Positions 11,506 to 22,450 of a stretch of DNA of 64,000 nucleotides are shown one piece after another (positions within the stretch are counted from its first letter, which is position 1; the number at the start of each line of letters is the position of its first letter). Origin of the DNA: Lepus europaeus (taxonomy: Eukaryota; Chordata; Mammalia; Lagomorpha; Leporidae); assembly GCF_033115175.1 (NCBI RefSeq), contig NC_084827.1:150653701-150717700 (forward strand), in the 5' to 3' direction. The position numbers were made by a program, and so were the translations under genes. The notes beneath the pieces are model-generated. The model ran no database searches, was not told where the DNA came from, and saw nothing but the letters and a program-made list of their open reading frames with translations.

Positions 11506-13060
11506 AGATTTTGGGAATGTGACTTAATTAAAAACCTAGCACAGGTGATAGAGACTGTAGACTTTTTTTATCTTCATTCAGTCACAGCACTTGTCACCCC
11601 AACTGGCATTCTGAACACAAGCTTCATTTTTTGCCTTGAGTTCTGTATTGTAGCAAACCAGAAATCTTTTACCACAAGATTTATATAGCTCTGTTCTTTA
11701 GGTCTTGTTACTGGTAACTCATGTTACACTTGATCTCAGTGTTTGGGACCTTTTGTTTTCATATGTTTATTTGGATACATTTTTTAGGCAGAATTCTCAA
11801 CCACTGATTTTGTGCATTGTTAACATTTCTTCAGAGTATTATTTATATTCACCATTTCTGATGCCAGGGATAATAAAATGTCTAAAAACATTATCTTTAA
11901 ATTACACTATTGTACATATCCAGGCATTACTGCTACAGGTTTAAAGAACATTTAAGGGTAATTTTCTTTAATTGGAGTTCTTCAGGAAAATAGCATAATT
12001 GGAGGTAAATTTTTAGCACATACATTTTGTGTTTTATTTATTCCTGGGATAATAAACATTAGCTACAAGTGGGTTTATTTGTTTAGAGCAATGCTCTACA
12101 TTTTCCCCTTATCGTCATAAATTAAAAAGGAACTTGATATAGAAGCTCAGTATAGTAAGTGGGGAAATATAGTTGTTCGTACTGAGGACATGGTTTTTGA
12201 GTATTTCTGCTGTGCCTATATTTCTTCCCACCTTGCTATCCTTTTTATCTCACAGCATGCATGCTTTGTGAAGCACAGTTGGATAACCACTGATCTATAT
12301 AAATTATTAGGTGAAAGGAAACATATTTAAAAATTTAACCTTCAGTAGAGATATCATATATACAAGAGAAATCAATAACTTTAGATATACTAAATGCCTG
12401 TTGTTTTTCACAGCTAAGATATAACATTTCATTTTGGGTAATGTTTATAAGATAAATATTTTTACTCTTTATACTTTGTTTTGTCTAAATAACAGTGTAA
12501 TAAAAGAAATTATAGTATTCAATCAGACATAAACGCAAGTGAACAATTCTCAGGGAATTCTTGAGTTTGTGTTATAATGTACAGCTCATAGAATATTCAT
12601 TTGAACCTACTTTTTTTGCATGTTAGATATAGATAAGAAGTGCAATTGGAAATGAAATCTCATGAGGTAGAAGGAATTTTACATTTTCATGCTTAAATCT
12701 ACAAATATAGATTCTAAACAAATTTTTTTTGTGGTCATTTTGTTTTGTGTCAATATTGGTATCCTTAAAATGAAATCAAGAAATCTTGCTAGAAGCCAAT
12801 TAGGGAAAATATAAGAACAAATCCTTTTCATCCACAGTCATTTTCTCCAGTCAACGAAGCCAATGTGTTCTGTATGGAACACACACAGTGGGCACCCTGC
12901 TCCCTACGCCCATGACATTTTCTCTGTTTCACATGAGCTGAATGTGCAAGTCCAGCCTTGCAGAGCCCAGACGTCACTTGCATGAGTTCGTTTTCTCCAT
13001 GAATATCGTAGCACATATTAGGGGAGATTTTTGAAGTGTTTCAAGAGAGCCTGTACTTAC
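11506..13060. other. DYTN intron 2, no recognised feature
   Basis: About 1.5 kb of AT-rich sequence without a recognisable gene. A short segment near 12270-12295 resembles the end of a MER5-type transposon, but weakly. Confidence 0.45.
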
Positions 13061-13135
13061 ACTGACACAGAGTTTGCACTGATCGTAACTTGAAGGCTGT
13101 TCTATAAATGGAATTCTCAATGTTATTCAGAGCAT
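13061..13135 (-). CDS. DYTN: DYTN coding exon 2
   Basis: A 75 nt exon with phase 1 at both ends, preceded by TTTCTTTACAG and followed by the donor GTAAGT. It encodes DALNNIENSIYRTAFKLRSV followed by QTLCQ. The segment matches the conserved start of the dystrophin-family EF-hand region (dystrophin has a similar RFSAYRTAMKLRRLQKALC stretch). It is too short to stand out as an ORF. Confidence 0.92.
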
Positions 13136-13989
13136 CTGTAAAGAAAACAAGAAGTATCATGGATAAAGGACCATCTCATCATATAAATCCCACATCCTAG
13201 AAAGGAATCCTAAGGATCATGTATCCCTACTTTATTTTTCAGGTGAGTAAGTTAAGGTCTACGACGCTCCTTTCTTCCTGGAAACAAATAATAACAGGCT
13301 TACAGAATTCCTGAACTATGGGTGACCTGAGGCACAACTCTACAAATCTGTTAAATGGAGGAGTTCACCAAAAAGTGGGGAACACTCCTTCATCAGTCCA
13401 CCAATTTTTAGAAAAGAAGGCAACAGCTATAATAATATAATATGACAAAAAGCTATATAGAGAACAAAAGTTCAATTTTCTTAACTTGTCTAGTTATATG
13501 TGCACACTTGTATTTATGCATATATAAAAACACCCCAAGAGCTATCCATCCACTCACGAGTTTAGCACATATGAATCAAGCTGTTATATATGACCTGGGC
13601 ATGATTTTAAGCCCCTGAAATATAGCTGTTAACTAAACAAATAAAAATCCCTACATTGTGAAGCTTAACCTCTAGTAACACCCACCAAATTGTTAGCACA
13701 TCTCTGAGGCCTCAAATTATTAATGTTGGTAACTATTTTCTTTCCACCTGTCAATATATCCTATATTTTCCATTAAGAGTATATGTTATTTTATAATCAC
13801 AAAAAATTATTAATAAACCTCCTTTTGAGTGTTATGACCACTAAACATCACTGACACAAAGGTTAGTATTTCTGAGCACTCATCAGGCACTGAGAGGATA
13901 TTTGCCCTTTCCCATAATTGGGAGTAGGAGAGAACTCCGGAGCCCACATGCTTAGTTCTATTTCATTTTCCTCTGGGGAAATTAGTCTA

Positions 13990-14080
13990 GGGTTTGAACT
14001 TCAGTGTCTTCATCAGATAAACAGGGATTATAATACATTCCTCAAAGGGTATTTTCATTGCCTTACAACATAACTTTTTG
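13990..14080 (+). mobile_element. MIR fragment
   Basis: CAGTGTCTTCATCAGATAAA followed by CAGGGATTATAAT and CTCAAAGGGT follows the central MIR core (a CAGTTTCCTCATCTGTAAAA type sequence). Confidence 0.6.
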
Positions 14081-14261
14081 TTGCCTGAGTCTGAAATGAT
14101 CAGTCTTCATATCTAGAAAAAAAAAAACCTACAGAGTAGCTCTTCCCTTTTATTTGATTATCTGTAATGTCATTCAATAAAACTTTACAAGAGCATACAC
14201 ATTAATTGTTTAGTTTATCTTAGACACTGAAAATGATCTATTCTCAGTCATTATTGTTGCT

Positions 14262-14452
14262 ATAGAGTAGTGGTCCTCAAAGCATGGTTTCAGAATGAGC
14301 AGCCTCAGCATCACCTCAGAACTTAATAGAAAAAGAATTTCTAACCAAACTGTAACAAGTCTTCAACTCCAGAGGTGATACACAGAATCCCGAGTTTTGC
14401 AGGATCTTAAGATAAATTTGATGCACATTAAATTTAAACATTACTGGTAAAA
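14262..14452 (+). mobile_element. MER5A-like hAT DNA transposon
   Basis: AGTGGTCCTCAAAGCATGG at one side, AGCATCACCTCAGAACTTAA, and a diverged inverted end pattern at the other are typical of MER5A. Confidence 0.65.
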
Positions 14453-14454
14453 AG

Positions 14455-14870
14455 AGTTTATTAATTCTAGGGGCCTGATGTTGTGACATAGCAGGTTAAG
14501 CCACTGCCTGCAATGCCGGCATCCCATGTGGATGCCAGTTCATGTCCTGGCTGTTCCACTTTCAATCCAGCTCCCTGCTAATAGCCTGGAAAAAACAACA
14601 GAACACAGTTCAAGTATTTGGGCCCCTGCTACCACACCACATGGGTGACCTGGATGAAGCTCCTGGCTTCAGCCTGGCCCAGCGTTGGCTGATGTAGCCA
14701 TCTGGGGAGAGAACCAGTGGATGGAAGATCTCTCTCTCTCTATCTCTCTTTCTCTCTCTATCTCTCTTTCTCTGTTACTCCTTCAAATAATAATAAATAA
14801 ATAATTCCAAATAAATAAATGAATAGCTTTTATCTTTAAAAAGAAAAAAGAAGCAGTTTATTAATTCTAG
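14455..14870 (+). mobile_element. CSINE with 16 bp target-site duplication
   Basis: AGTTTATTAATTCTAG is exact at 14455-14470 and 14855-14870. The head GGGGCCTGATGTTGTGACAT and a long CTAT/CT tract (about 14727-14775) identify the C-repeat. It lies immediately next to the MER5A copy. Confidence 0.95.
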
Positions 14871-16244
14871 AGCCATTGTCCTGGATCCAGCCAACTATGG
14901 ATTATCTAGAAAGACAATCAGATCTTTTTCAAATTCTGATATCATCATTTCCTCCTTTTAAGTATTCATACTGTGTGTGTTTAGATTTCAAAAATAGCAA
15001 CAGGAAATAAGCCTCAATTCTGTTTCCATGGTCCAACTCCAATTGCCCAAGACAGATTTCATGGAGGGCTGACATGACCTGTCAAGGAGACTCTGCTCTT
15101 TATGCAAGTGTGAAGGTGACAGCAGTGACCCTAATGCCCTATACTTTATTTCAATAGTGTATTCTCATTATTTTCCCCTAATATTATTAGAGACGTCAAA
15201 ATATTATTCTATAATCAATGTAAAATTATTAATGAGCTGCCTTATTAATAAAAATTAATAATTTAAAAGATCAATTATTTGACATTTGATGTCTCATGCT
15301 TTCAGCACATCTCAATTCAAAATAGCCATATTTTAAATGCTCAGAAAGATGACTACCTTATTGACAGCTCTGTTTTTGAAAATATGAAGCTGGAGCTGTT
15401 TAGAGTTCTGAAAAGGTCCTCAACTTTCTATTGTGCATCTGGAAGTCAGGATTTCCATTTAGCCTGAGACAGATATTTAAGTCTTTGGTGTTGGATGTGG
15501 GTAATATAATGTAAATTAATAAAATCATATAGGTATTTGGTGAGGAGAAAACTAAGCTAACAGAAGCTTGAGACTTAATTAAGGCTAACAGAACCCCAAG
15601 GAAAATAATTATCTAAATAACAGAGGAAGAAGAGAAACCCAAGAGAAAGAGTGAGAAGGTGGAGTCAAATAAATCATGGGAAAGCAATGGTGGGAAGCTA
15701 GTTTTCAGAAAGGAGAGAGGTGTTAGTGGTTCAATACCTGGAAGTCATGAGAAGATTAACTATGGGCTAAAAATAGCCTCTAGGTTTTATGATTAACTTG
15801 ATTATCGAATATCTTCTCAAGAGCAGTTACAGTGGAGTCAGGGGGTCAAAATTAAAATGCAAAGGTTTGAGCAATGAATGTAAGGTGAAGATAAAACATA
15901 AAAAAGACAACTTTTTCAAACTATTTAATCTGAAGAGAAAAGGAGAGAGGAATAGCCAGAAACACACACAAAATTGAACTTGGTTTTCAAAGGCAGGAAA
16001 GATGCATGGCACATGCATGGGTAAGGATATTGTGTCCAGACGAGAGGAAGAGGTTGAGGGTTCAGGAAGTGGGGGCATCCTGGTGGTATCTGATGTGGAG
16101 TCCTTCTCAGAAGGCACATGTTCCCTTAGCCACAGCATATCCTTTTACCCTTCATCTGGTGAACAACCTCCTCCTCATCTGACTCCATGAAATTCTAATA
16201 GTATTAATTCCAATTCTTCCACTTCCATGAGTAGTATATGGTGC
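14871..16244. other. DYTN intron 1, no recognised feature
   Basis: No repeat or exon recognised. The short ORFs here have no family resemblance. Confidence 0.4.
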
Positions 16245-16416
16245 TGGTGTAGACCATCAGTGAGTGTATCATTGTGAATATATAACCCAAATCAGGTAAA
16301 TAACACATTGGGGGATGGTTTGCGGGTGGGAGTGTGGTTATAAGGGAAGAACTGCTATAATCCAAAAGTTGTATTTTTAAAATTTATATTTATTAAATAA
16401 ATGCTTTCTATTAAAA
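16245..16416 (+). mobile_element. Fragment of an older L1 3' end with A-tail
   Basis: GGTTTGCGGGTGGGAGTGTG, ATAATCCAAAAGTTGTAT and TATTTATTAAATAAATGC are diverged forms of the L1 3' terminal sequence. Its A-rich tail is the insertion target of the composite element that follows. Confidence 0.65.
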
Positions 16417-16927
16417 AATAAAACTAGTAGGGCAAGATGGCGGAATAGGAAGGGAGCACACTGATAGTCCGTGGAGAGACAGTTTAATAAAAGTGGAGAT
16501 ACTGGAGGTTCAAGGAAGAGTAGGGGAAGAAACAGCAGAGGAAGAAACTCTTTCGGAACTAGTGATTCACAGTGGACCTGCATGGAGAGCATGGGAGCCC
16601 ATGGTTCAGGACACCAATGGCAGACTCAACACACCAGCGCTGGAATGCGAGGTGAGCCGAACCCCAATAGCCCGAGACACCAGCAGGCAAGTGGAAAGAG
16701 GAGACTAGAGGGAACGAGGTTTGAAACTCCGTGGGGAAAAGTTCACCAGGCTAACTAGAAGAGACAGAGAGAAAAAAAAAGTGACCAATACGGACATGAG
16801 TTTCTCTCTCTCCTCTCACCTCTCAAAGGCGAGCAAGACAAAGAGCAGGTGCCATTTTGGACATACGTCATAAGCAGGGTGACCTCAGGTCTGCACCAGC
16901 CCTCAGCCTAGTAGAAAAACCACTCTT

Positions 16928-16954
16928 GGGTGTGTGTGTGTGTGTGTGTGTGTG
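16928..16954. repeat. (GT)n microsatellite
   Basis: About 13 GT units inside the L1 5'UTR; absent from the second L1 copy. Confidence 0.9.
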
Positions 16955-17150
16955 AAATAACAAGAGATTAGGATCTAATTTGGCAACCCAGTGGGAGACT
17001 GCAGGAGAATTTGAGCCCACACTGAGGGCAGCACAGATTCCCTGTGTGGTCCTTGGGAAAGAGCTTCCAATCTGGCTCCTGTGGGTATATCATTCGCCTG
17101 CTAACTACCTCCAATTCTGTTAAGCTGTGTGGAATTACTTCCCTTTTGAA

Positions 17151-17161
17151 TCAAAAAAAAA

Positions 17162-17221
<60 letters not shown>

Positions 17222-17223
17222 GA
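17151..17223. repeat. (GAAA)n microsatellite
   Basis: About 16 AAAG units grown from the A-rich site in the L1 5'UTR; the other copy has only a short A-run and GAACGAAAG at this place. Confidence 0.95.
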
Positions 17224-17454
17224 TTTACCACGCCTAACCTGGGAGTGTCACCTTTGGCACACCTCAACCCTGAGGAACCAAAGAGAGCTCTCAGGCCACA
17301 CCCATCTCAAGCCTCTAAGGCTCCATCAAAAGCAGACAGTCCACTTAATCTAGAGTCATAGTATAACAAGAAAAAACACCACAGTGAAGAATCCAAAGAA
17401 TATCTCCAATATGCCAAACAACAAACACAAGGGAACAAGAACAAGGAAGACACT

Positions 17455-18421
17455 ATGACGCCCCCAAATGAAAAAGACACCCTAATTCAAGATTATGAAG
17501 ATGAGGAGATAGAAGAAATGCAAGAAGCGGATCTCAAAAAATTGATAAGAACATTAAGAAGTTCTCAAAAACAAATTCTTGAACTACAGAAATCCTTAAT
17601 GGACAAGATAGAAAATCTCTCTCATGAAAATGAAATATTAAGGAGGAATCAAAATGAAATGAAACAACTAGTAGAACAAGAAACTGTGATAGTGACGAGA
17701 AATCATAATGAAATGAAGAATTCAATAGATCAAATGACAAACACATTAGAGAGCCTTAAAAACAATGGGTGAAGTAGAAGAGAGAATATCGGACTTAGAA
17801 GACAGAGAACAGGAAAGTATACAGTCAAACCAAAGAAAAGAAGAGGAAATTAGAAATCTAAAAAATATTGTTGGGAATCTACAGCATACTATTAAAAAAA
17901 ACAACATTCGGGTTCTAGGAGTTCCTGAAGGCATGGAGAGAGAGAAAGGATTAGAAGGCCTTTTTAGTGAGATACTTGCAGAGAACTTCCTGAGTCTGGA
18001 GAAGGACAGAGACATCCTACTACAGGAAGCTCAGAGAACCCCTAGTAAACATGACCAAAAGAGATCCTCATCACAACATGTTGTAATCAAACTCACCACA
18101 GTGAAACATAAAGAAAAGATTCGAAAATGTGCAAGAGAGAAACGTCAGATTACTCTCAGGGGATCTCCAATTAGACTCACAGCTGACTTCTCATCAGAAA
18201 CCCTACAAGCTAGGAGGGAATGGCGAGACATAGCCCAGGTACTAAGAGAGAAAAACTGCCAGCCCAGAATATTATATCCTGCAAAGCTCTCACTTGTGAA
18301 TGAAGGTGAAATAAAGACTTTTCATAGCAAACAGAAATTGAAAGAATTTGTTGCCACTCGTCCTGCCCTGCAAAAGATGCTAAAAGATGTGTTACACACA
18401 GAAACACGGTCATCAATATGA
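17455..18421 (+). pseudogene. L1 ORF1 (RNA-binding protein), one frameshift
   Basis: ORF1p coats L1 RNA as a trimer. Two overlapping frames make up the gene. The first (17455-17772, 105 codons) holds an acidic N-terminus and a long coiled coil rich in Leu, Glu and Asn. The second (17765-18421) holds the RRM and C-terminal domains, ending near VATRPALQKMLKDVLH. The break near 17762 is a small deletion relative to the other copy. Apart from this the reading frame is well kept, unlike the rest of the element. Confidence 0.8.
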
Positions 18422-18476
18422 AAGAAGGTAAAGGAAGGAAACCTCACAACAAAATATCACAGGAAGCTCAATTTCT

Positions 18477-20249
18477 CTTTGAAACAGAATTAAAATCTGA
18501 TGCTCTGTTAAAGCAATGTGTTATAGTAATCTATTATGTTCTCTTGATGTCTGTTAAATTCTAATTGTTCAAAAACAGCTGAATTTTTATTAAGAGCTAT
18601 GGGTTATTTAAGTATGTGCTTATTTTCAAAGATTTGAATAATCACCTTGTAACAATGATCAAATTTGGTCTATGTTATGTCATGATCTTAAGGAATCTTA
18701 TTTCAACCAGATATTTTGGATTTTGAGCCTTCTTGGCATTCTTGACAGGCATTCAAAAAATCAAAGTTTCAAACAATCTGGACTCTAAAATTTCCAGTAA
18801 ATCTTCGACTTTGGTTTTTCCAGTTTGGGCCCAACTAAAAAAATCAAAGGACCTATGTCTCTCATCTTATAGAGACACCAACTAATCAGGGTATTTGGAT
18901 TATATTAGAAGTACTGTCAAGATGTGATGTGGTACCAGACTTTAAGTTTCTATAATGGAAAATGCTATTAATACAAATGTTTGAGAGTTAAAAAGTCTAA
19001 TGATCTTGTGTTACTAGACATGATAGTTATCTTAATGAGAAAGCCCCAGAGGCCTAAAGGGTTAAATACTTGCAGAATCCTACAGGTGCTTTCAAAAATA
19101 CTGTGAAGTAAGCAAGTGCCTCTTACTTGTTGATGAGTTTATAATTTTAAACCTGGCAACTTAAAGTCTTTTGTCATCCACAGTTATATATGATTTGCTG
19201 CTCATAAAACTAAAGCGTTGTTGGTTCTGTGTTTAGCTGTCCTCCTATAGGTTCCTATGGACATTTTCCAGCCATGTCTATTGTATTCAGTACTTTGGGA
19301 TGTCTCTGTAAACAGATGAAGCCAATAATGTATTAACAGTACCAACTGTGAGAAATTATGGTTAACTGAGGTTACTAAAAACAAAAAGCAATTCAAATCA
19401 ATTGGCAATTTACAAAAAGAGTTTAAGATTTTAAAAGCTATTATTAAAATTGCTATATTGGTCTATTATGTTATATGTGTGTACATATTGTATGTCCACA
19501 TGGGAAAATTTTTTAAGAGTTTTATTTTAATTGGCTTATAGATAAGATTGTCCATAAATTTAAGCTGCTAAAATTAATCAAAGATACATTTTAATTCGTG
19601 TGACCTGAATCTCTGCATCATATGTTTTATACTTGTTGGTAGAAAGAAACTAAAAACATTTTTTTTTGGAGACCAGGAGAAGCACCTGGCTCCTGCCATC
19701 GGATCAGCGCGGTGCACCGGCCGCAGCGCGCCTACCGCGGCGGCCATTGGAGGGCGAACCAACGGCAAAAAGGAAGACCTTTCTCTCTATCTCTCTCTCC
19801 ATCCACTCTGTCAAAAAAAAAATTATAGAAGGCATTGGACCTTCTGGTAAATGTTTTCTTAAGTTGTTATCTAGTGGTTGAAACGGTTTGCTAAGTATTC
19901 ATGTGATATTGCTATTGTCAGCAAGCGATCTAGGACTTGCTCCCTCATTTCTCTATTCTAAGCCCAACTTGTTCTTTCATTTCTCTATTCTCTTCAAGGT
20001 AGGAAACTAATTCTATTATGAAGGAATCTGTAGGACACACAATTTAATCTTTAGACCTTATAAAAGAGATGGCTAACATTTTTCTGTAATAGCATAGCCA
20101 AAATAAGAGCTTAAATAATAATCTCATAACTAGATTTACTTGGCCATCAGCACAGTAAACAGTAAGTAGAAAAAACCTCCCTTTCAGACCAAAGGGAAAG
20201 AAAGTTTTAAAGTGAGAATATAATTTTCCTCATGGGCATTGTCTACCTT
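18477..20249 (+). other. Non-L1 body of the composite, first part
   Basis: AT-rich sequence with no coding resemblance and no repeat that I can name, apart from the truncated CSINE at 19668-19822. It has no long ORF. I saw no LTR-like pair at its two ends. Confidence 0.4.
19668..19822 (+). mobile_element. 5'-truncated CSINE
   Basis: Starts in the middle of the element at GGAGACCAGGAGAAGCACCT, right after a T-run, and ends with CTGTCAAAAAA. Well preserved, but I see no target-site duplication. Confidence 0.85.
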
Positions 20250-20627
20250 AGAAAAACTACTACAGTGGCCGGCGCCGCGGCTTAACAGGCTAATCCTCCA
20301 CCTTGCGGCGCCGGCACACCGGGTTCTAGTCCCAGTCGGGGCACCGATCCTGTCCTGGTTGCCCCTCTTCCAGGCCAGCTCTCTGCTGTGGCCAGGGAGT
20401 GCAGTGGAGGATGGCCCAAGTCCTTGGGCCCTGCACCCCATGGGAGACCAGGATTAGCACCTGGCTCCTGCCATCGGAACAGCGCGGTGCACCGGCCGCA
20501 GCGCGCCTACCGTGGCGGCCATTGGAGGGTGAACCAACGGCAAAAAGGAAGACCTTTCTCTCTGTCTCCCTCTACTGTCCACTCTGCCTGTCAAAAATTA
20601 AAAAAAGAAAAAGAAAAACTACTACAG
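20250..20627 (+). mobile_element. CSINE, very young, with 16 bp target-site duplication
   Basis: AGAAAAACTACTACAG is exact at 20250-20265 and 20612-20627. The head GGCCGGCGCCGCGGCTTAAC is close to the C-repeat consensus. It interrupts the body of the composite element, so the composite is older. Confidence 0.97.
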
Positions 20628-21494
20628 AACATGCCTGTGACTATAGACTTTTAGTTCAGGCCACCGAAGATTAGAGATGGGACTTGGGCGCTCCCTTGAC
20701 TGGCATCCTCTCGTCTGCTTTAACACAAACCAGGAGGAAAAGAAAGCTCGGCATCAGAAGCAATGGGTGGCAGGCCTATTAATGGCTGATCTGTACAGTG
20801 ATCTGCCCTCAAGGAGACCCAACAGGCCAGTCCACTGCAGTGGCTTTCAATGTGGTAAGCCTGGGCTTCAGCAGAAGTCAGCTTGTGAAGAGCCCTGGCA
20901 GCTCTGCCAAGAGGTGGATCACTGGAAATGGACCTGCCCTGGAGGCGAAGGATGCCCAGGTCAGAGCCACAGATCTTATTGGCTCTAAGCTGAAAAGTCC
21001 TTCAGTCAGCCCAACTTCCAAAGTGACCACTGCAGCTGAGGGGACGGCCAAGTAGGGTCAGCAACATTGCAGGCAGAACTGTAATGAAAGTCAATAGGGT
21101 GCCTTCCCCCAGGAGGTTCACACCTCCCTTAGGATGTACCCCATGTGAAGAGATAGATACGTCTGGGCCTCTTAACTTACAAGGCCTAAAGCCCAACAGA
21201 TTATTATCAAGCCCTTTCTGTCAGGTTCTATTTGCCTCTCAATCAGAAAACTTAATTGTAGCTTAGACAGCACCTTTCTTAGCTCCTCTAATAATGACTC
21301 TGTCCTTTGTTCTAGACCCTTTCTAGTGCACTTGGGCCTCATTCCTTCGTAATCATAACCTCTACTCTACCACCAATGGCTCTACTCCCAACCTGTGTGT
21401 ACTCATGGTCCTCTGCCCCACTTAATGCTGTATAATTGTTCAGACCTGGTTAATGCCACTCTTAGGATCATTGGTTACTATCCTCACCCTGTCT
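20628..21494 (+). pseudogene. Decayed endogenous retrovirus segment (nucleocapsid-like) in the composite
   Basis: In the frame that opens at 20677, residues around 20845-20945 show two degenerate retroviral zinc knuckles in tandem. In the first, FQCGKPG is kept but the first Cys position is Gly and the His position is Leu. The second reads CQEVDHWKWTC with its first Cys replaced by Trp. This spacing is that of Gag nucleocapsid. A stop follows at about 20986, and the rest to 21494 has only short open stretches. I cannot assign a retrovirus class with confidence (class I-like by the DHWKW pattern). No LTR, primer-binding site or intact gene is seen, and none of it is functional. Confidence 0.55.
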
Positions 21495-21958
21495 TTTATG
21501 ACCTTGTCTAAATATGATCAGAGTCGGCAAACTTGGAAGGCTTCCATAGCCTTGGCAACTCATGATGAGAGCCTAGGGTGGTTACTGGTGCCATAAACTA
21601 GAGTGTCAATTTGTTGGGTCAACATCAGGTGTCACTGTGCACTTGCTCCTCATGTGGGATCTCTGTCCTTAATGTGCTGTACATTGTGATTTAATGCTAT
21701 AACTAGTACTCAAACAGTATGTTTCACTTTGTGTTTCTATGTGCGTGCAAACTGTTGAAATCTTTACTTACTGTATACAAAATTGATCTTCTGTATATAA
21801 AGAGAATTGAAAATGAATCTTGATGTGAATGGAAGGGGAAAAGGAGCGGGAAAGGGGAGGGTTGCGGGTGGGAGGGAAGTTATGGGAGGTGGAAGCCATT
21901 GTAATCCATAAGCTGTACACTGGAAATTTATATTCATTAAAAAAAGTTAAAATAAAAT
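21495..21958 (+). mobile_element. L1 3' end of the composite
   Basis: From TTGTCTAAATATGATCAGAG through GAATGGAAGGGGAAAAGGAG to the terminal A-tract this matches the L1 3'UTR copies at 5559-6027 (reverse) and 53330-53750. Confidence 0.85.
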
Positions 21959-22228
21959 AAAATAAAACTAAAAAAAATAACACGTTGAAGAAATTTCGTT
22001 CAAGGACTCTTTGTTCAAATAATCAGGTAAACAGACTTATTTTTTTCTTTCTGGACTGGACTTAGAACAGTAATTTAGATCAGCAGTTACTCTCTTGTCA
22101 GGGTGCATAGTTTGGAACAAAACCATTACACAAAGGAGAGCAGAGGCAAACTTGGAAATGGACAGATGTCTCTTTTTGGTGACAATTTCTAATCTCAAGA
22201 CAAGCTAATCCTTCTCTGGTTGTTCCAT

Positions 22229-22450
22229 TTTATTTTAATTGACAAATGATTGCATATATTTATTGTAAAAATTATGCTGTTTGAACTATGTCTACATTGT
22301 AGAATGCTAAATTGAGGTCATTAACATATACCTGATCTCATGCATTTACTATTTCTGTGATAAGAACATTTAGCATCTGCTCAGTAACTTTCAAGAATAT
22401 AATACATTGTTATTAACTATTAACCATGCTGTGCAGTGAATCTCTTGTTG
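22229..22450 (-). mobile_element. L1MA/L1MB-like 3' end
   Basis: AATGATTGCATATATTTATT, ACATTGTAGAATGCTAAATT and ACATTGTTATTAACTATTAA are reverse-complement matches to the 3'UTR of old mammalian L1s. Confidence 0.65.

Larger units (their letters stand above)
16427..17454 (+). promoter_or_regulatory. L1 5'UTR of the composite, with YY1-like start
   Basis: The element starts GGGCAAGATGGCGGAATAGG. CAAGATGGC at 16433-16441 fits the YY1 site that lies at the start of human L1 promoters. The rest is colinear with 46610-47690 except for a deletion that removes the equivalent of about 47137-47248. Confidence 0.6.
16427..21958 (+). mobile_element. Composite retroelement: L1 5'UTR and ORF1, 3 kb non-L1 body with retroviral segment, L1 3' end
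   Basis: 16427-18476 matches the 5'UTR and ORF1 of the full-length L1 at 46610-48710. The match stops abruptly at 18475 (shared CAGGAA.CTCAA, then unrelated sequence). L1 identity resumes at about 21495-21504 and runs to an A-tail at about 21958. All of ORF2 is absent. The 3 kb between includes a decayed retroviral nucleocapsid-like segment (20798-20960) and two CSINEs. AAAATAAAACTA flanks the whole block (16415-16426 and 21959-21970), consistent with one insertion event, although the repeat is A-rich. The structure recalls half-L1 (HAL1) elements, which keep ORF1 and lack ORF2. It lies in DYTN intron 1, antisense to the gene. Confidence 0.65.

Noticed and set aside
11113-11527. Cluster of ORFs of 71-98 codons on both strands
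   Set aside because: All fall within the CSINE at 11162-11490 and depend on its GC-rich sequence.
17044-17361. A 105-codon ORF with repeated KERK units
   Set aside because: It translates the (GAAA)n microsatellite in the L1 5'UTR.
20266-20350. tRNA-like head with A and B box in CSINEs as real tRNA genes
   Set aside because: The head is SINE-embedded and lacks a complete cloverleaf; no free-standing tRNA gene was seen.
21084-21266. A 60-codon ORF downstream of the nucleocapsid-like segment as a retroviral protease
   Set aside because: I see no DTG/DSG active-site motif; it is too short and unsupported.
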